Of a DNA stretch of 64,000 nt, positions 10,649 to 52,686 are shown piece after piece (the stretch's first letter is position 1; every line of letters starts with the position of its first letter). Source of the DNA: Pagrus major (lineage: Eukaryota; Chordata; Actinopteri; Spariformes; Sparidae); contig NC_133218.1 of assembly GCF_040436345.1 (NCBI RefSeq), positions 28,292,710 to 28,356,709 of the forward strand. The letters run 5' to 3'. The notes below the pieces were generated by a model, which was not told the origin of the DNA, searched no databases, and was given only the letters and a program-made list of their open reading frames with translations. Both the position numbers and the translations under genes were made by a program.

Positions 10649-13600
10649 ATGAAAAGCAGAGAAATAAGCAGCTCCGGCTTTCTGGATGTGAATGGCTCTT
10701 GATGTGTTTACAGAAAATAGACAATGTGAGAAAAGTGGCATGAATTTGAAGCACATTTCCCCTGCTGTGCATTACTACATTCAACACAAAAGAGAGATGA
10801 GCAGAGTGTGTGTGAAATAAAGACCAAATCAAGGAGAGGCTTGGAGGAAAAAAAGGACTGGTTGCTTGGATGAGGACTGTGAAAACAAAAGTAAATGGAC
10901 AGCCCCAGTCTCCACTGCTTTACCTGCTGTTAAAGTATTTATAACCTACAGTCTGTTTCTGCTCTACACAACATGTGTCAAAGGAGACACACAGAGAGGG
11001 GAATAATGCAACATTTTCATGGTTGGACAGACGGAGAGCTCTCTGGAGCTTGTCTGTGTGGATGGAGATTCACCTGCAATCTTCACTTCCTCAGTTACAT
11101 CCTTTTTCATTGAGTTTACATAAACATCCATGAATACTGCAGGCAGTATCTTGGCTTTTTACACCAAAACTCTGAGGGTCTGTTCAAAAAAATTCTTGTT
11201 GTAGCTGTATTCAGCCTGCATGCCTCCAACACTTTGTTCTGAAACCCAACAATCGTTATCTGCAATCACCTGAGATCCAGGGAGATTGTCCACCCGAGGT
11301 GTTCCTTGTGGGTTATGACACGGCTGATGAGGTCAAACTTTATTGTAGAGTGGGAATGGATTTTTGGTGCTGCTGCTGAGAGGTGAATGTTCTGTGATGA
11401 GTTTCTCCGGTCTTTGCTGCTGCATGGCTTTACACCTCATTCGTGACCTCAATCTTTCTGTTCTGTTTTGGTGTCAATGTGCTTTATGTTGCTCTTCTCC
11501 TTCACAATGAGCAAATACGATATTCATTATCATTTCTTTGCTAACCACACTCATTTAATAACTCTGTTTTGCTGTGAAGCTCCAGAAATGTTTTATGGAC
11601 TGCAAAACTGAGTTATCATTTCTGGGTGAACTTGTCCTTGAGGAGGTTGCAGAGCTGATGACGGCGTTGACGACCAATACTGAATACTTGAAAAAGAACA
11701 GCCCAGTGTTTGCTGCTGTCGGCAGGCACACATTTTGAAAAACGGCAGCTGTCCACTTTTAGTGAGAGCTGTGGTATCTGAAAAATAACAAAACACTTAA
11801 TCGCTCCCCAAGAGAAAGTGTGAGTCAGTGTTTATGTGCTGCCAGTTTTGAAATGTGAACATAAATAAAAGTGTTAACATGTTCGTGTATGTTAAAGGGC
11901 ACGTGGTTAATGTCTTGGTGTTGAGGTGCCACTGAGGACATGCACCTTCGCTGTAATGAACAATGTTTACATTCCTAGAGAGTTCTGATGTCTGGTTATC
12001 GCAGTCATTTCTTTCTTTCTGGAATCGATGAAACAAAGACCTCTACAACAAACATTCAACAGCTCATGTGTAATGACTTCTGAACCTTCATTTCTTATTG
12101 TTATATCTTTTTCTTGTTCTTTCTGTTGTTTTTATTCCCACCTATCTGGTTTGTTGTCTGTCATTGCTCCCATTTGTGCTCTTTCTGTTCTCACCCCCCT
12201 CTCAGGGGAAATCTACTCTGTGTGTTTTCAACATGTGTTTGCACAGAAAAGGACGGGTAGAGGTAGAGCCTGCTGACTTCAGCTGTACTCATTTCGTCTT
12301 TCCTCTGTTGTGTGTGTACAGTATGCAGTGCATATGTGTACTTTCACATGCTCGGAAATCCTTATTTGCCAGCCGGGCCTGGTGGAGGGCACGTTGAAGG
12401 GCACGGGCAGGGGAATGAAAAGTTTCTAACAAGCTGGTCTAACTGCGCTTTACAAGTGTGTTCTCCCAGGTGGATCCAACCCTGAGGCACTGGAGCGGGA
12501 CAAAAACCAGTCATGATTACCGAGGGACTGAAAATAATGAGGAAGGGATCGAGCAAAGACAAAGATAGCTCTCACTGCTTCATATAAATGTTGCACCTGA
12601 ACGCATCTCAAAAACTACATCTGACCGCTGACAATTACCCATTAACATTTTGTGTACACTAACAAGTCATTAGTCTGCATTCATAGTCAAAAAACATCAC
12701 TCAAAGAGAAACATAAAACAACAAGTATCACCCCAAAGTGAATGTGATGAAGTGTCTAGAATACAAAATGAGTTTGTCTGATAAATCCTGAAACTTTTCA
12801 GGTTCGCTTTACTTTACTTTGTATTGTTGTTGTTGGCCCAGGCTCTTTGGCTTGTGGAAGAAGATAAGAGAGGACGGAGGTGATAAACGAGGAAAAACCA
12901 AACTAACTGAGGTGAAAGTGGCGAACAAGTGACGAAGCTGTTGAACAGCTGTTGATAAGGGTCAGCAGAGCTCATGCAGCTGGACACACTGCGTACACGA
13001 CAGCCCGGGGATGGCTGCTTGTTGTTTGGATGTGTCAGAGTGCTAAAACGTCTATAGTGGTCCACAGCTGTACCTTTATTCATGAGTAGTTCACACTGTT
13101 TGCGTCAGGCTCTAATTATGAAACGGAGCTAGATTAAGGGTTAAAACCTTCACAAAAAGCCATTTTTTTGGGTGATGTGGAGACAAAAAGTTAGTTTGCA
13201 TTTATGTTTTAGATTCAATTTATGTTCGATGTGATTTTGAAGTATTTAATCATCAGATTTATATGATTTTACAAATGTTTTCCTGTAGTACTTAATTGTA
13301 TTGTATAGTATCATGTATGGTATTTACTTTTTATTTATATTTCTAAGCACATTGAGTCCACACTTTTCTAGTCCACATTTCAGCAGGTTCTGAGAAGGGT
13401 TCTTGTGACCACATGGTCCCAACAGAGGACAGTCTGGGTGTCCAGTTCTTTATGGTCTCTGCTGGACTTCACCACTAGGGGGCAGAGTAATGTGTTTTCA
13501 GTTAATCTGTTTGAGTTGTGAGCTGTTGAGTTAAACTGTTTAATCCATTGTGTGGTACTCAGTAGATTTATCAGACCACAGAAAGCCTTAAAAATTAGGC

Positions 13601-14340
13601 CTAAAAAAGCAAAGACAGAAAAATGCCATAATGACAGACTCCGTTTTTTTTTCATTGAATGTGTCAGGTTTCATATTTGATATATGATATGATGATTTAT
13701 CCAGATGTTTGCACGATCCTGCACTGTCTTTACATCTTCTGGCCTACTGTGCGACCCAGACCAGGGGAGCACACTGGGACCGACCAAGATTGCAGAGTCT
13801 ATAAACTTACTGTATTTTTATTTTTAACTGAAGATCGAAGTTTTTCTACTTAATCAATTCTTGTACCCATTTGTACACATACACATATATAACAAAAACA
13901 GCATTTCTTCTGTTTATGTATAATCTTTGGGTTTTTTTTATTTCACACTTATTTTGTTGTTGTTATTGTTTCTTTCAGTTGTTTTGGCAATACAATTCAG
14001 GTGGTAAATCAAATAACGTATTCATGAGTCCTCAGATTTATAGTGTGGAGATTAGACCACTGGCTGCAGGAAATAAAAATGAAGTATAATATGTTAAAGC
14101 TGCTTGTCTTCTTGGCCAAACCTCTTGCAAAAGGGCCTCATAAATCTCATTGGGTTTTTAAATAATGGCAAAGAGGAGGAGGTGCATGAGCCCATAATTC
14201 CTGGGTACGCCCTTGAACAGAGGGATGTTTGACAGATTAAGATCAATTTCGTGGTTCGGCGGTCACAAACAATTATTTTTGAACTAACCCATGAATCATT
14301 AGATAAAGAAATGTCGGTATTTTAACGAGGTTGAGCTCAT
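9621..14340. other. Divergent tacr2-tspan15 intergenic interval
   Basis: About 4.7 kb between the two divergent start codons. It must hold the tacr2 promoter and 5'UTR and the upstream part of the tspan15 promoter, but no TATA box or CpG-rich core can be assigned to tacr2 with confidence. It contains a CT run at 10381-10401 and a long GA run at 10583-10645. No conserved coding frame is seen; the 100-116-residue minus-strand frames near 10.4-10.8 kb are products of the GA repeat. Confidence 0.55.
10583..10645. repeat. (AG)n microsatellite
   Basis: Pure AG dinucleotide run of 63 bases. A CT-rich run lies 180 bp to the left (10381-10401), so the two could pair as an inverted repeat. Confidence 0.97.
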
Positions 14341-14343
14341 AAA

Positions 14344-14375
14344 CCATCCCTCCCTCCATCCATCCATCCATCCAT
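14344..14375. repeat. (CATC)n microsatellite next to tspan15 exon 1
   Basis: CCATCCCTCCCTCCATCCAT and further CATC units, ending at the ATG of an upstream frame. It may lie in the core promoter or 5'UTR of tspan15. Confidence 0.85.
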
Positions 14376-14476
14376 GACGGCGGCGTGCGCTCTCAGGTGT
14401 GGTGACGATGACAACGCGGAAGTGTTGAGAGCAGCGCAGGGAGCCGCTGTCCGTCAACAGCCCTCAGTCAGACACG
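14376..14476 (+). promoter_or_regulatory. Likely tspan15 5'UTR / promoter-proximal region
   Basis: Locally GC- and CpG-rich compared with its surroundings (GGCGGCGTGCGC, GACAACGCGGAAGTG). The CCGGAAGT-like ACGCGGAAGTG could be an ETS site. The start of transcription is not visible. An ATG at 14374 opens a 66-codon frame that overlaps the tspan15 start in another frame. Confidence 0.4.
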
Positions 14477-42718
<28,242 letters not shown>

Positions 42719-44526
42719 TGAAAGCAAAAAGCAGCAAATGGACTCCAGCCAATACTCACAGTTGAGTGCAGGAACCTTGAAACTACAGGTTCACTATATC
42801 CTCACTTCAATGTAGATACATGTTTTTATTTTTATTTTCAGTTTTTGTTTTTGGAATTGTTCAGCAACCAGATTATTTAGAGTTTGATATTAAAGTGTTG
42901 ACATACTGTACAGTGTACAAATGCATCTTTTCAATATGTGTATTTAGCTTCAGACAGACAGTCTCAGGGAAAAACACAGAAACCAATACAACCATTTTTG
43001 CTTCTGGTTTTATTACAAGAAATAAGTCACGTTACACAATCTGCAGCACTTCTTACTTTTATACCTGTATTCATTGTTTGTCTTCTGCTACCACTTAAAG
43101 CATTGCTTGACTCCTCTACACAACCACTAGTGAAGCAGGTCCTATCATTCAATCACCACTGTTTTCAAGAACAAGAAAATTGCAATGCAAAATATTGTAG
43201 GCTAAGAGACTATTTCTGTCATATAAAAGCTGTTTGCCTTGTGTGTATATAGAGCTGGAAATACTCAAGGTGGAGGTTTGAGACTAAAACTTTAATATTT
43301 TGAAATAGCCTTTAGAGAACGTCCCCTTAATGACTTGTGCTCCATGAACCTTCATGATGTGTTCAGCACAAGAAGTGTTCCCTATAATGTTTTTTTATTA
43401 AATGAAACACATTTTCTGTTCATCTTCTGTGGTGTCAGGTCAGACAGTCGACTTCAAGGTGATCTTTTTTCTACATTAATTTAAAAGATCAATGCTAATG
43501 CAGTGCCACTGCCAAAATAAGAGGATATCTCAGGGTTATTGTTAAGTTTTGCAACTCTGTCTCCTAGAAATTACATTCATATACAACATATCAATCTGTG
43601 AGACACCTGAATGACGTTTTTAATCAACATGACAAAATGTAGTAAATCTAAATTACGCAACGTACCTCAGGTTGAAACCATGTGACTTGGAGCACACGTT
43701 ATCACATGTTTAGTTTAGTGGAACTAACCACAGATGTTTCCTTAATTTTAACCGAAGTCACACAGGCCTCAGGATTCAAACTCCAGTCTCCAGTGTTCAA
43801 GACTTTGTGCATCCACTATCCACTCAGACCATCTCCGTACAACTCAGTAAATGTTGCCACTGAACATAATCCAGAAAACAGTAAATGGAAGTAGAAGTGT
43901 TATTTCTAGGAGACAGTATTGCACATAGACACTTGGCTAAACAAGATATATTGTAGATAATATTGCCTTAGAACATCCCACAACATATAATCCAGTGTGG
44001 TTTTAAGTTTTACAGTCCTGAACTTGTCATGAAATAAGTAAATATTGTGAATTTAATGTGCTTCTGAACTTTAGTTGGAAACTGAGACCAAATGCCTAAT
44101 TTTTGTTTTAAATACAGAACTCCCTTCCTTTGTGTCTTTACATGACTTCACACTATATGTATGTTTGTATATGCTGTACTGCACTGCTAAAACATGTTTG
44201 AATGCATTTCAAGTTGGTTCTCTGGCTTTTCAACAGGATGTAAGTCCAATCAGGACTCCCCAAGGTTTCCCTGTTAGACTTGTTTTCCCTGTTAGGGTCA
44301 TTATCCTCATTAACATAGGCATATGTCAGGGTTAAACATATATTAATGCAGGTTAAATTACTTCAGCTCATATTCAGATGGCTGCAGAAATGTTACTAAC
44401 ATGTTGGGTTGGCAAAGTGCCTCTTCTGTTTCATGTTTCTGCTCGGTCTTTAGTTGACTGTAACTTGTGAAGCTAATTGGCTGGTGGGTTGAAGTTAAAT
44501 ATAATGTATAATGTGTATATATTCAA

Positions 44527-44953
44527 TTCCAAGGCGGTTATGTTTTCATCCGTGTCCAATTGTTGGTTGGTTTGTCAGCAGGATTACACAAAATCTATTG
44601 AACATGTTTCCATGAAACTTGGATAGAGGATGGGTCTCAGCCCAGAACAGACCCCATAAACTTTTGGTGCAGTTCTGGATAAAGGGACTAAACAGGGTGT
44701 TTTTCACATTTCCTTTAATTGCTCAGGGAATAATGCATGGATCATGATGGGAAAAAAATCAGGTGTATTCAGGTGTATGCGGATCCTTGATCTGGTGATC
44801 TTAAACTATAGTTAAGCAGTAATGGGTGGTTTAAATTTGAGAGTGATACAGGGCTGAGTTTGACATAGGGTTAGGCTCAATTGAATTAAAGGAGACTGTT
44901 GGGCCTTGGTGGAGGTATGCACTCTCCTGAGTGCCATTCTAGTTTGATATGTG
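44527..44953. repeat. Dispersed repeat (GGCCTTGG-GGAGGTATGC type)
   Basis: TTGGTTGGTTTGTCAGCAGG, CATGAAACTTGGATAGAGGA, TTTTGGTGCAGTTCTGGATA and GGCCTTGGTGGAGGTATGCA, ending TGAGTGCCATTCTAGTTT, are, in order, the words of a very widespread animal repeat I recognise but cannot name securely. Degraded. Confidence 0.6.
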
Positions 44954-45639
44954 CTTCAGTTACTTATCTTACAGTATGGCTGCACTAGTACACAATCGGT
45001 GTCGGGCGTTTTGACACATCTCTAAATATCAAATAAAGAAACAGTTAAGAGGTGAGATTCAACATACCATAACATATGACGTGATGATGAGCTTAAAGGA
45101 TTGTGATGGCTAATTAACAACTGATCACACATTTAGCACCCTCAATGGTCAGTCCAGGTTATCAGGGGAAATGGCAGAACAAGACCATCTCTGACAGAAA
45201 GTATTTGTTATCTGTATTTTCTGTTTTGTAATTTTTGTGAAGTTTGCAAAAGGTATAATACTTATAACCAAAGAAGTCAGTCGGTGCTACCTCTAATGAG
45301 TACAGCATGGGAAATATTTTCTGAAGGTGTTACATGACATAAAGAATATTCCAGTGACTGTAATGATAATGCAACCATCATCACTATAGTCGCATCTAAA
45401 GTGCCATTGTTGTCTCTTTAAAGGAATAAGATGATGTATGTCCAAGGTTATGACATTCAGCTCACCTCCCCCTATGTATGCCTGTACCATATATAATGAA
45501 TGCATTCAATATGTGGGTGGTATCAATGGGAATTGCATCATTCATCTTTAAAATGTAGTATCAGTCATTGAGTTGCGTAAAACCACACCTATTGAAAGAA
45601 GTTTTTAAAGAATCTTTTTATGCTAGGCTGACGGTGGAT

Positions 45640-45645
45640 AATAAA
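45640..45645 (+). terminator. Candidate distal polyadenylation signal for tspan15
   Basis: AATAAA on the tspan15 strand in a GGATAATAAAATG context. Another candidate is at 45032-45037. Confidence 0.3.
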
Positions 45646-48250
45646 ATGATTTATTGCTATTTGTTGAGTTGTGTTGTTTATGTTTGAGGTGACTGCAGCA
45701 CTGAGTTTGTCTTCCTGTCAAGGGATATTTGGGGGTTGACAGCCTGTTAAATAAACTATGGCTAACACAGTGTGTATTTTGTAGAGCAGGCTTTACCCTG
45801 AGTGACTCCAAGTGTCTACATTTTTCATGCAGAAGTATGTAAACAGGTATGTGAAAAGCCTGAGTATAACGTAGATGGAAAAAATAGTTGAATCAAAGGG
45901 CCACTGCTTAAATGTGAAACTTCAAATGTCCAAGTATGTGACAGCATACTTTCTTACAAAAAGGACCTTTAAAGACAAACATTAGAGAAAGGAAATTGAT
46001 GTATTCACAGGAAATGCATTTGTAAAATGTTTAAAATCTGTTTTTTAATCCCAAAAGAATTAAATGAAGTTCATCAGAGACAAAGGAAAAGGTTGGGAAA
46101 CAAAAAAAATCCCCCAAAATATGAAATATGAACAATATACTCTCATTGTTGCTTCGTACTGAAAACATAAATGAACGGCATGTCAAATATTCAATATTAA
46201 CTGCAACTGAAGTAAGAACTTTCACCTACATTAAGGCAGGAATATGCTTTGATAATATTCCTTGAGAAAAGACCAAACATTTGCTTCTAACAGACATGAT
46301 GTGTGTCATCTCAGCATGACTTGGCCCTGGTTAAACCAACTTCCTCAACTCCTTTACACATTAGAGGAGCTTGTGTTGAAAGTGTAGCAAAGAAAAGCGA
46401 GCCCTCTGAGATTGGTGGGGTTTGTTTTTTTTTCTTTTCTGTCTTTCCCTCACTCCTGTTTCTCCTGCTGCTTCAAGGACCTCCTGCTGCTTGAAAGCTA
46501 TTAATATTTTACTCCTACCACAACCTCCATGGAGGAGGAAATGATTTTCCTACATCACCAACAAGGAGGGACGAAGCTGTGAGTGGTATAGAAGTGGTAG
46601 TGGTCATGTTGCTCTGCTCCAACCAACACACAGCTCAAAATAACTTGCTTGATTTCTTCAGCAGCTCTCGTTCTCTGGTAGGTCAGACCACTATTTTTTT
46701 GTGGGGGATTCATTGTACCTAAGTTAAAGGTTGATCCTATTGTAAACTGCACCTGCTATTTGTCTCCCTGGGAGAAACTCAACCTTGGAGAGTTGCTGCT
46801 TTGACAAATGTTCAAACAGATCTGAAAAAACTGCCATATGACACATAGATAGAGAGTGTCATGTGAAGGCTGTCACGGAAGTCACATAATTCACCAGTAA
46901 ATGGTTTGATCATGTGCATGAGAGCAAGATGTGCCATATCTTTCCTCTGACAAGCCTACAAGAAAATCAATACTGGACAGTTCAGCAAAACCCTGGATTA
47001 GGTTCAGTAACAATGATTCACTCTTACACTGTCAACATGTGTTACATTTTTGCTTTCTAGAATATCTGTATGTTGCAGCAACTGTATGTGTAGATATGCA
47101 TGTCTGTGACAAGATGCAAGCTATGATCTCCTGCAGAAGAGTCTGTCACGCCAAACGCCCCCCCACCACCCCCTGCATTGCCACATGAAGAGCGTGTTGC
47201 TTTATGTATTGGCACTAACGTTGGCAGTGGACGTAACTTGTGAGGTGCACATGCCTATTACCTGTCTCACCTGAGTGTGTGACTGTGTGATCATAACTGC
47301 AAGTTTGAGATCAGACAGTAGACTGGTTCTGCCTGTACTGCAGTCATAGCACTGCAGTGTCTGACCTTGCTGACCATGTCAGTTTCCCTTTCCGACTCTG
47401 CTGTGAGAAACTTTGAGTTGATGTGTGTAACTGTCATTCATCTCAGTCTGTCTCACGCTCAGCATGTCTGTCCGTTGACTTTCACTTCTCCTTTCTCAGC
47501 TGTTCACGCTGAAACCACATGAGCCGACAGATGTACAGGGAGCAAAGGAGAAAGAGGGCAGGAGTAGACAGTATAGCAGCGCTTTAATTCAGATATGTTT
47601 TCTTCTGTCTGCTTTTATTCATCATTTATAGTCTTACAGAGGATAACAGCCTTTCAATGAAACTGATGTACCAAATATTTTCTACAACGTGTCGTCGGAG
47701 ATTTTTGATGTGAAGACAACGTCGAGCACATTTATAAAAGGCTTTGTAATCTACTCATTCAAGAATAGTAGACAGTTTGTGTGATGGAAAGGATGTCGAC
47801 TACGATTAAATCCTACAGTGAAATATACTCACTCGTGTTATTCACTCAACAGGGCCTCCATATCACACTGACATTGATCCAACAGCATCAATGTGTATTT
47901 GTGTGCTGGCTTGTCATGGCCAGTTTACAAGATTTCACACCCACTGTTTACTGACTATAAATTACATTTTTATCTGTAGTCTGTTGGCTTTTATCTTGGG
48001 CACCTTCCTGAGTCAAAGGTGTGTGTTTGTTTCTTTTGAAACTGGAGGGTAGTTTTAATAGTCCCAGATGCAGCTAGAGCTTGTGTTGTGTTATTAGTCC
48101 AGAGATTAGTGGCTGATTTCATTTGCTTAGACCTTATCTCAAATTGAATAAGTGATGAATGATCGAAAAGTGTTGAAAGCAGGAAAAAAAACATTAAAAC
48201 AGACTAATCTTACAGAAGAGAAGATTTAAACTCTTACAGAAAAGATAGTA

Positions 48251-48274
48251 GAGAGGGAGAAAGAGAGAGAGAGA

Positions 48275-48359
<85 letters not shown>

Positions 48360-48374
48360 TGTGTGTGTGTGTGT
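48251..48374. repeat. Compound (GA)n-(GT)n-(GCGT)n-(GT)n microsatellite
   Basis: A GA-rich run to about 48274, GT to about 48325, then nine or so GCGT units to 48360, then GT again to 48374. About 120 bp downstream an AC run (48497-48522) gives the complementary sense. Confidence 0.96.
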
Positions 48375-48496
48375 CTGGAGAGGGGATTGCTGGTCTTACC
48401 AGTGGTCCATTGATGCAGCTCCTGCAGTGTTATTAATCATCACTGTCAAACTTTAACCCAACATACAGAAACCAGATCTACAAACACACACATTCA

Positions 48497-48522
48497 GACA
48501 CACACACACACACACACACACA
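48497..48522. repeat. (AC)n microsatellite
   Basis: Pure AC run, opposite in sense to the GT run 120 bp to the left, so the two could pair. Confidence 0.95.
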
Positions 48523-49282
48523 ACACTGCCTCCTCCCGCCCATTTAACCTCTACTAATGAACTACTTGTATGAAGTTAATGGTCCTGGCACAACTTAATG
48601 TGACAATTCCAATAAGCTCAATTCAAATCAAAGCCAGTGGACACATCAAATCAAGAATTAGCTCAGTAGTTATCAATACACATGGTGAAATGGGCCGAAA
48701 GCACATAGCTCAAAACATTTCAATAACTGCATCATGATGTGAAGCTGAAAAATCGTGACTGTAAAAGCTTTGGTACAATGTTTGAAATGAGCTTTGAGTC
48801 AAGAAACAGATTATCTTTTTTTTCTCTAATCATTATCATTTGATGGAATAATACAAACAGTGTAAAGAAACTATTGACTCATTCACAATTTTGGCGACAG
48901 TTTATTGCTTATAAAGTAAACATAGCAAAAGCTATTTAAATTCTGCCATGTATATCAATATGACTAAAACAAAACTGGGGCAAAACACAAAATAATGTAA
49001 CACATCTTTACTTGCTAGCACTTTAAAATCACCATCATTAATAATGGTATATGTATAGTTAATTAAACTGAAGTTAATAGTTATTTCACTGTTAGCACAC
49101 AATGAAATGCTTTATAAAACAATTTTTCAAGGTTCACACACATCAGCTGCAACTTTATAATGACCGTCCAAATAATGTTTATAGATTAACTACACAGTAT
49201 TTAATAACCATTTACAAAGAATTGTAAAGATTAATTGTAACTTTACAATAAACAACTGCTTAAATGGTTTATAAAGTGTCTC

Positions 49283-49360
49283 ACTGTTAAAGCAACATTA
49301 TGTAACTTTTTAATAACAGCTTCAAATTCGATTGATGGGACAGTGTCTTGTAAAAGAGTG
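49283..49360. repeat. Dispersed repeat, copy B
   Basis: CATTATGTAACTTTTTAATA, ACAGCTTCAAATTCGATTGA, then GGGACAGTGTCTTGTAAAAG. Same block order as copy A at 24055-24165, with a small internal deletion. Confidence 0.7.
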
Positions 49361-52300
49361 ACATACAACATACAAGTTTTCAACACATAACATTGTTATG
49401 ACGTAATGAGTAATGAGATAATGTTTTGCATGATGGAGGTGACAAACCAAAAAAGTACAATTGCTCCCTGAAAACACGACATGACCGCACGTTCACTCCC
49501 CTCAAATCTAAATTAGACTTTGTCCAAAGAGACATTTGGCTGCCTCCCTGCCAACAAAACTCACTCCCTCTTGAATCTGAGCAAGTGCATCTGAATTCCA
49601 TTAAACTGCTTTAAGAAACGTAACATAGGTAATGGGTTGTTTGCTATTAGCTTTTGCTCAATAAGTTCAATCAGAGGGCTAATGAGGACATAAAAGGACA
49701 ATTGACGATAATTTAGCTGACAGGAAAGGCTTTTGTTTAACATACAGTATATCCAAGGACACATTTTTAAATATTAAGACATTGCACCAGTTTTCTGCAC
49801 TCTAACTATAATATTTATTTTGTATTGAATCAGTGGTCATGGATCATTTGGCTAATTAACATTTAGTCTGCACAGATTCCACTCTCCTTTTCCCTCATTT
49901 CTCCCGCACACACACTATCTCACCCACACACACTGACTGTGTCACTGTGTCCAATAATGTATGGGAGTGGTGGTCATTTATTAGTCTGGCAAATAGCCTG
50001 GTGTCTGGTCTGGAGCTGACATTTAGCCCTGTTCGTGTGGAAAGCAGCAGGGACACAGAAGTAGAGTCAAATGGCTTTTCAGAGACTTACACAGTTGAGC
50101 TATAATTGGTTCATGATGCGATTTAAGCAGATGTGAATAATATCAGTCAGCTACATGACATGCATGTATACATACCGCATCAGAAACACGTAAAGTGGAC
50201 TGCACATACTCCTCTCACTGTGACTGGGCAGAAATGAGACATTTATTCTTCAGAGCAGACCAAGCAGACACACTGTTTTGAATGAATCACGGCAGCGACA
50301 ACCGATATTATGTGAGACTCATTTATTAGTCTGGTAATCAGTCTGATCTGATACTGGCATTTAACACTGATGAAAACACTCAATAAACTAACAACAGGAA
50401 TAGATTGAGTCTGAAATTTAGATTCTCACAGACATGAAATTGAGATCGAATCAAAGGTGTAATCTTGCAGATGGCATGAAACTCATTATATTTTGGATAT
50501 TGTTCTGACATAGTAATAGCTGCTTTTACTTATGAGGGTAAATATGTGGTCAACACTAGCCAATCTTTAATGTCTGTGCACCATCTCTCTGTTTCTATGT
50601 ACGCACAGTAATTGAAATGGTCGCACAGTAAAGGGGAACTGAAAATTAGTTGTTTATACTTCTGGATTCAGGCGGTTTTCTAGTGAGTCTCCAAATGAAA
50701 ATGTGTTTTTTTGGAATGAAACTGGGCTCCAGGTGACAGGGTATATTTATTCTGTTTGAGTTTCAAGTCGTAAAAGATCATGAGCCAATGAGCTCTGAAA
50801 TTAAAAGGCCAGGTTGGCAAAGGTAGTGATGGACGGAATCTAGAAGAACAAACGGACATCGATTATATGTAACCCAGATCGTTAATTTCCTTTTCTGTGT
50901 CAAATAGAGCGCCATTAAAAGTATGTTCGGTCGATCGGATAAACTCCATGGATAAAGCAGTCGTTCTCGTCAAGGTGGCCTCGGGGACTGTCGGTTAACC
51001 ACTTTATCAATAAACTACGGTGGCTCTGAAGTACAAAACAGAGCATTCCAGCAAATGAAAACAGAAGACATCGACTTTGTGTGGCCCAAGTGTAAGGTGC
51101 TATATAAGTACAGTCCATTTACCATTACTTACTTACTAACTTACTTACAGGCTAAAGTAGGTATGGTCGTTATTTAGCTGGTGCCAATATTATGATTTTT
51201 TTCCCCCTGCAGATTGTTGTATAAAGCACCTTTAACATGTTGACAGGTATAATGCTTACTATATTTATCATCTTAGTTGAGCATGCTATCAATTGCATCT
51301 AATGAGCACAGTTTCAGGAATTTGTTCATGAATCAAAGTGTTCGATGAATTAAACTTGATGATGATGGCCAGGGGAAATGTTTGAGCATCACCAAAGTCT
51401 TTACAATTTACATAAAGGAGACGTGTGTACCAAATTCACTCAAAGCCAGATGGTGGCAATTAAACAAAAGTCGGAGGATCACCAAAGTCATAGCCAATGG
51501 CTTCTTCCTCTGGGTACCATCAATGTCTGTACAGGATGTACACTGTGATATAACTCTGGATTGAAAAAGTGTAATAGGACATTAGATACTTTTAATTGAC
51601 TATGAATGTTTGGGGGGTCTTGAACATGCAGTTTTAGCTTCTTCCCCACCAGCAGAGCTCCTGTTGTCAAAAGCTCTACAAGGAAAGAGGAAGGTTAGGA
51701 AGTCAGAGGGGTGATGGCTAACAGTGCAGATTAAAAGATCTTGGCATGTTTGATCTAAGAATAAAAGTTGTGAAATTTAAAATGATAGTGTGAGGTCCTG
51801 CTTCTGCACTTATTGCCAATGACAACAATATTTAAAACACAGAAATATACAAAATAATATAGGGAAACATTGTGTTGCCACGACTGCAAAGGCAAAATTA
51901 TTATATGTAAAGTCATAGTAAACCATTACTCAGAGATGCCGTGACAACCACTTTCATCCGATACATTTGCAAATTTTCCAGTTGAGCGAGCCTCTCCCTG
52001 TGCTCCAGGAGCTATCAAATGCAGTGTTTTGTTATTGACAAATTAAACACACTGAAATAAAAAAACGAGAACGTGCTCTGAAGTCACAAACACCGTTGCA
52101 CAGTTTGTTATACGAATTCCCGCTGTATATTGCTGTGTAGCCTTCAATGTGTCATGTGGCTGTATGTCATTAGGTGTCAGGTAACTCATGTGTTATGAGT
52201 TTCATGTGTGATTCTTGGGCTCTCGAAGGTGGAATTATTACTGGATTGCACAGTGTAGATTTCCTTTAAAATGTTATCACTGAATTGCAATCACACAACA

Positions 52301-52446
52301 GTTTTATGAATCGGGTCCCATTTTCAGCTTCACATTGCTCGATGCAGTAACTGTGAAACAGTACAATGATTAATGGGTCTGATGCATGGCAAAGATCATA
52401 AAGATCATGTTACACAGCAGCAGTTCAAACATTACATTACAGGAAC

Positions 52447-52686
52447 ATGTTTGGAGATAATGGTGGTGAAGCAGTAACGCAGGCTTGTGACCTCAGAGTT
52501 GCCGAGTTAAAAGGCTTGAAGACTTTGATGGATGAACAGACAAACACAATCCCCTCCTTTAATAACTTTGCAGCCTTTAAATGCCGCCTTCCACCTGCTC
52601 TCATCGACCTGCTCAGTGGCCAAGAATCCATGGTTGTGGTTGTACTGCATGAATGTGACGAGGTAGGTCAGGGCCATTCATTATAA
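52447..52686 (+). other. Unrecognised 79-codon open frame, possible exon
   Basis: The frame reads FGDNGGEAVTQACDLRVAEL and so on to LHECDEVGQG. It is bracketed by an acceptor-like TTACAG at 52437-52442 and a donor-like GAG|GTAGGT near 52662, and its composition is less skewed than nearby spurious frames. I do not recognise the protein, and no partner exons are visible. It may be an exon, a retroelement scrap or chance. Confidence 0.2.

Larger units (their letters stand above)
42719..45660 (+). other. Probable tspan15 3'UTR and downstream
   Basis: No conserved frame follows the stop. AATAAA hexamers are at 45032-45037 and 45640-45645, so the 3'UTR could be 2.3-2.9 kb, or shorter if an ATTAAA-type signal near 43.4 kb is used. 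A dispersed repeat lies at 44527-44953. Confidence 0.4.

Noticed and set aside
10312-10832. Three overlapping 88-116-codon minus-strand frames
   Set aside because: They are open because the GA/CT repeat has no stop in any of its frames (SLSLSL, SERERE-type peptides).
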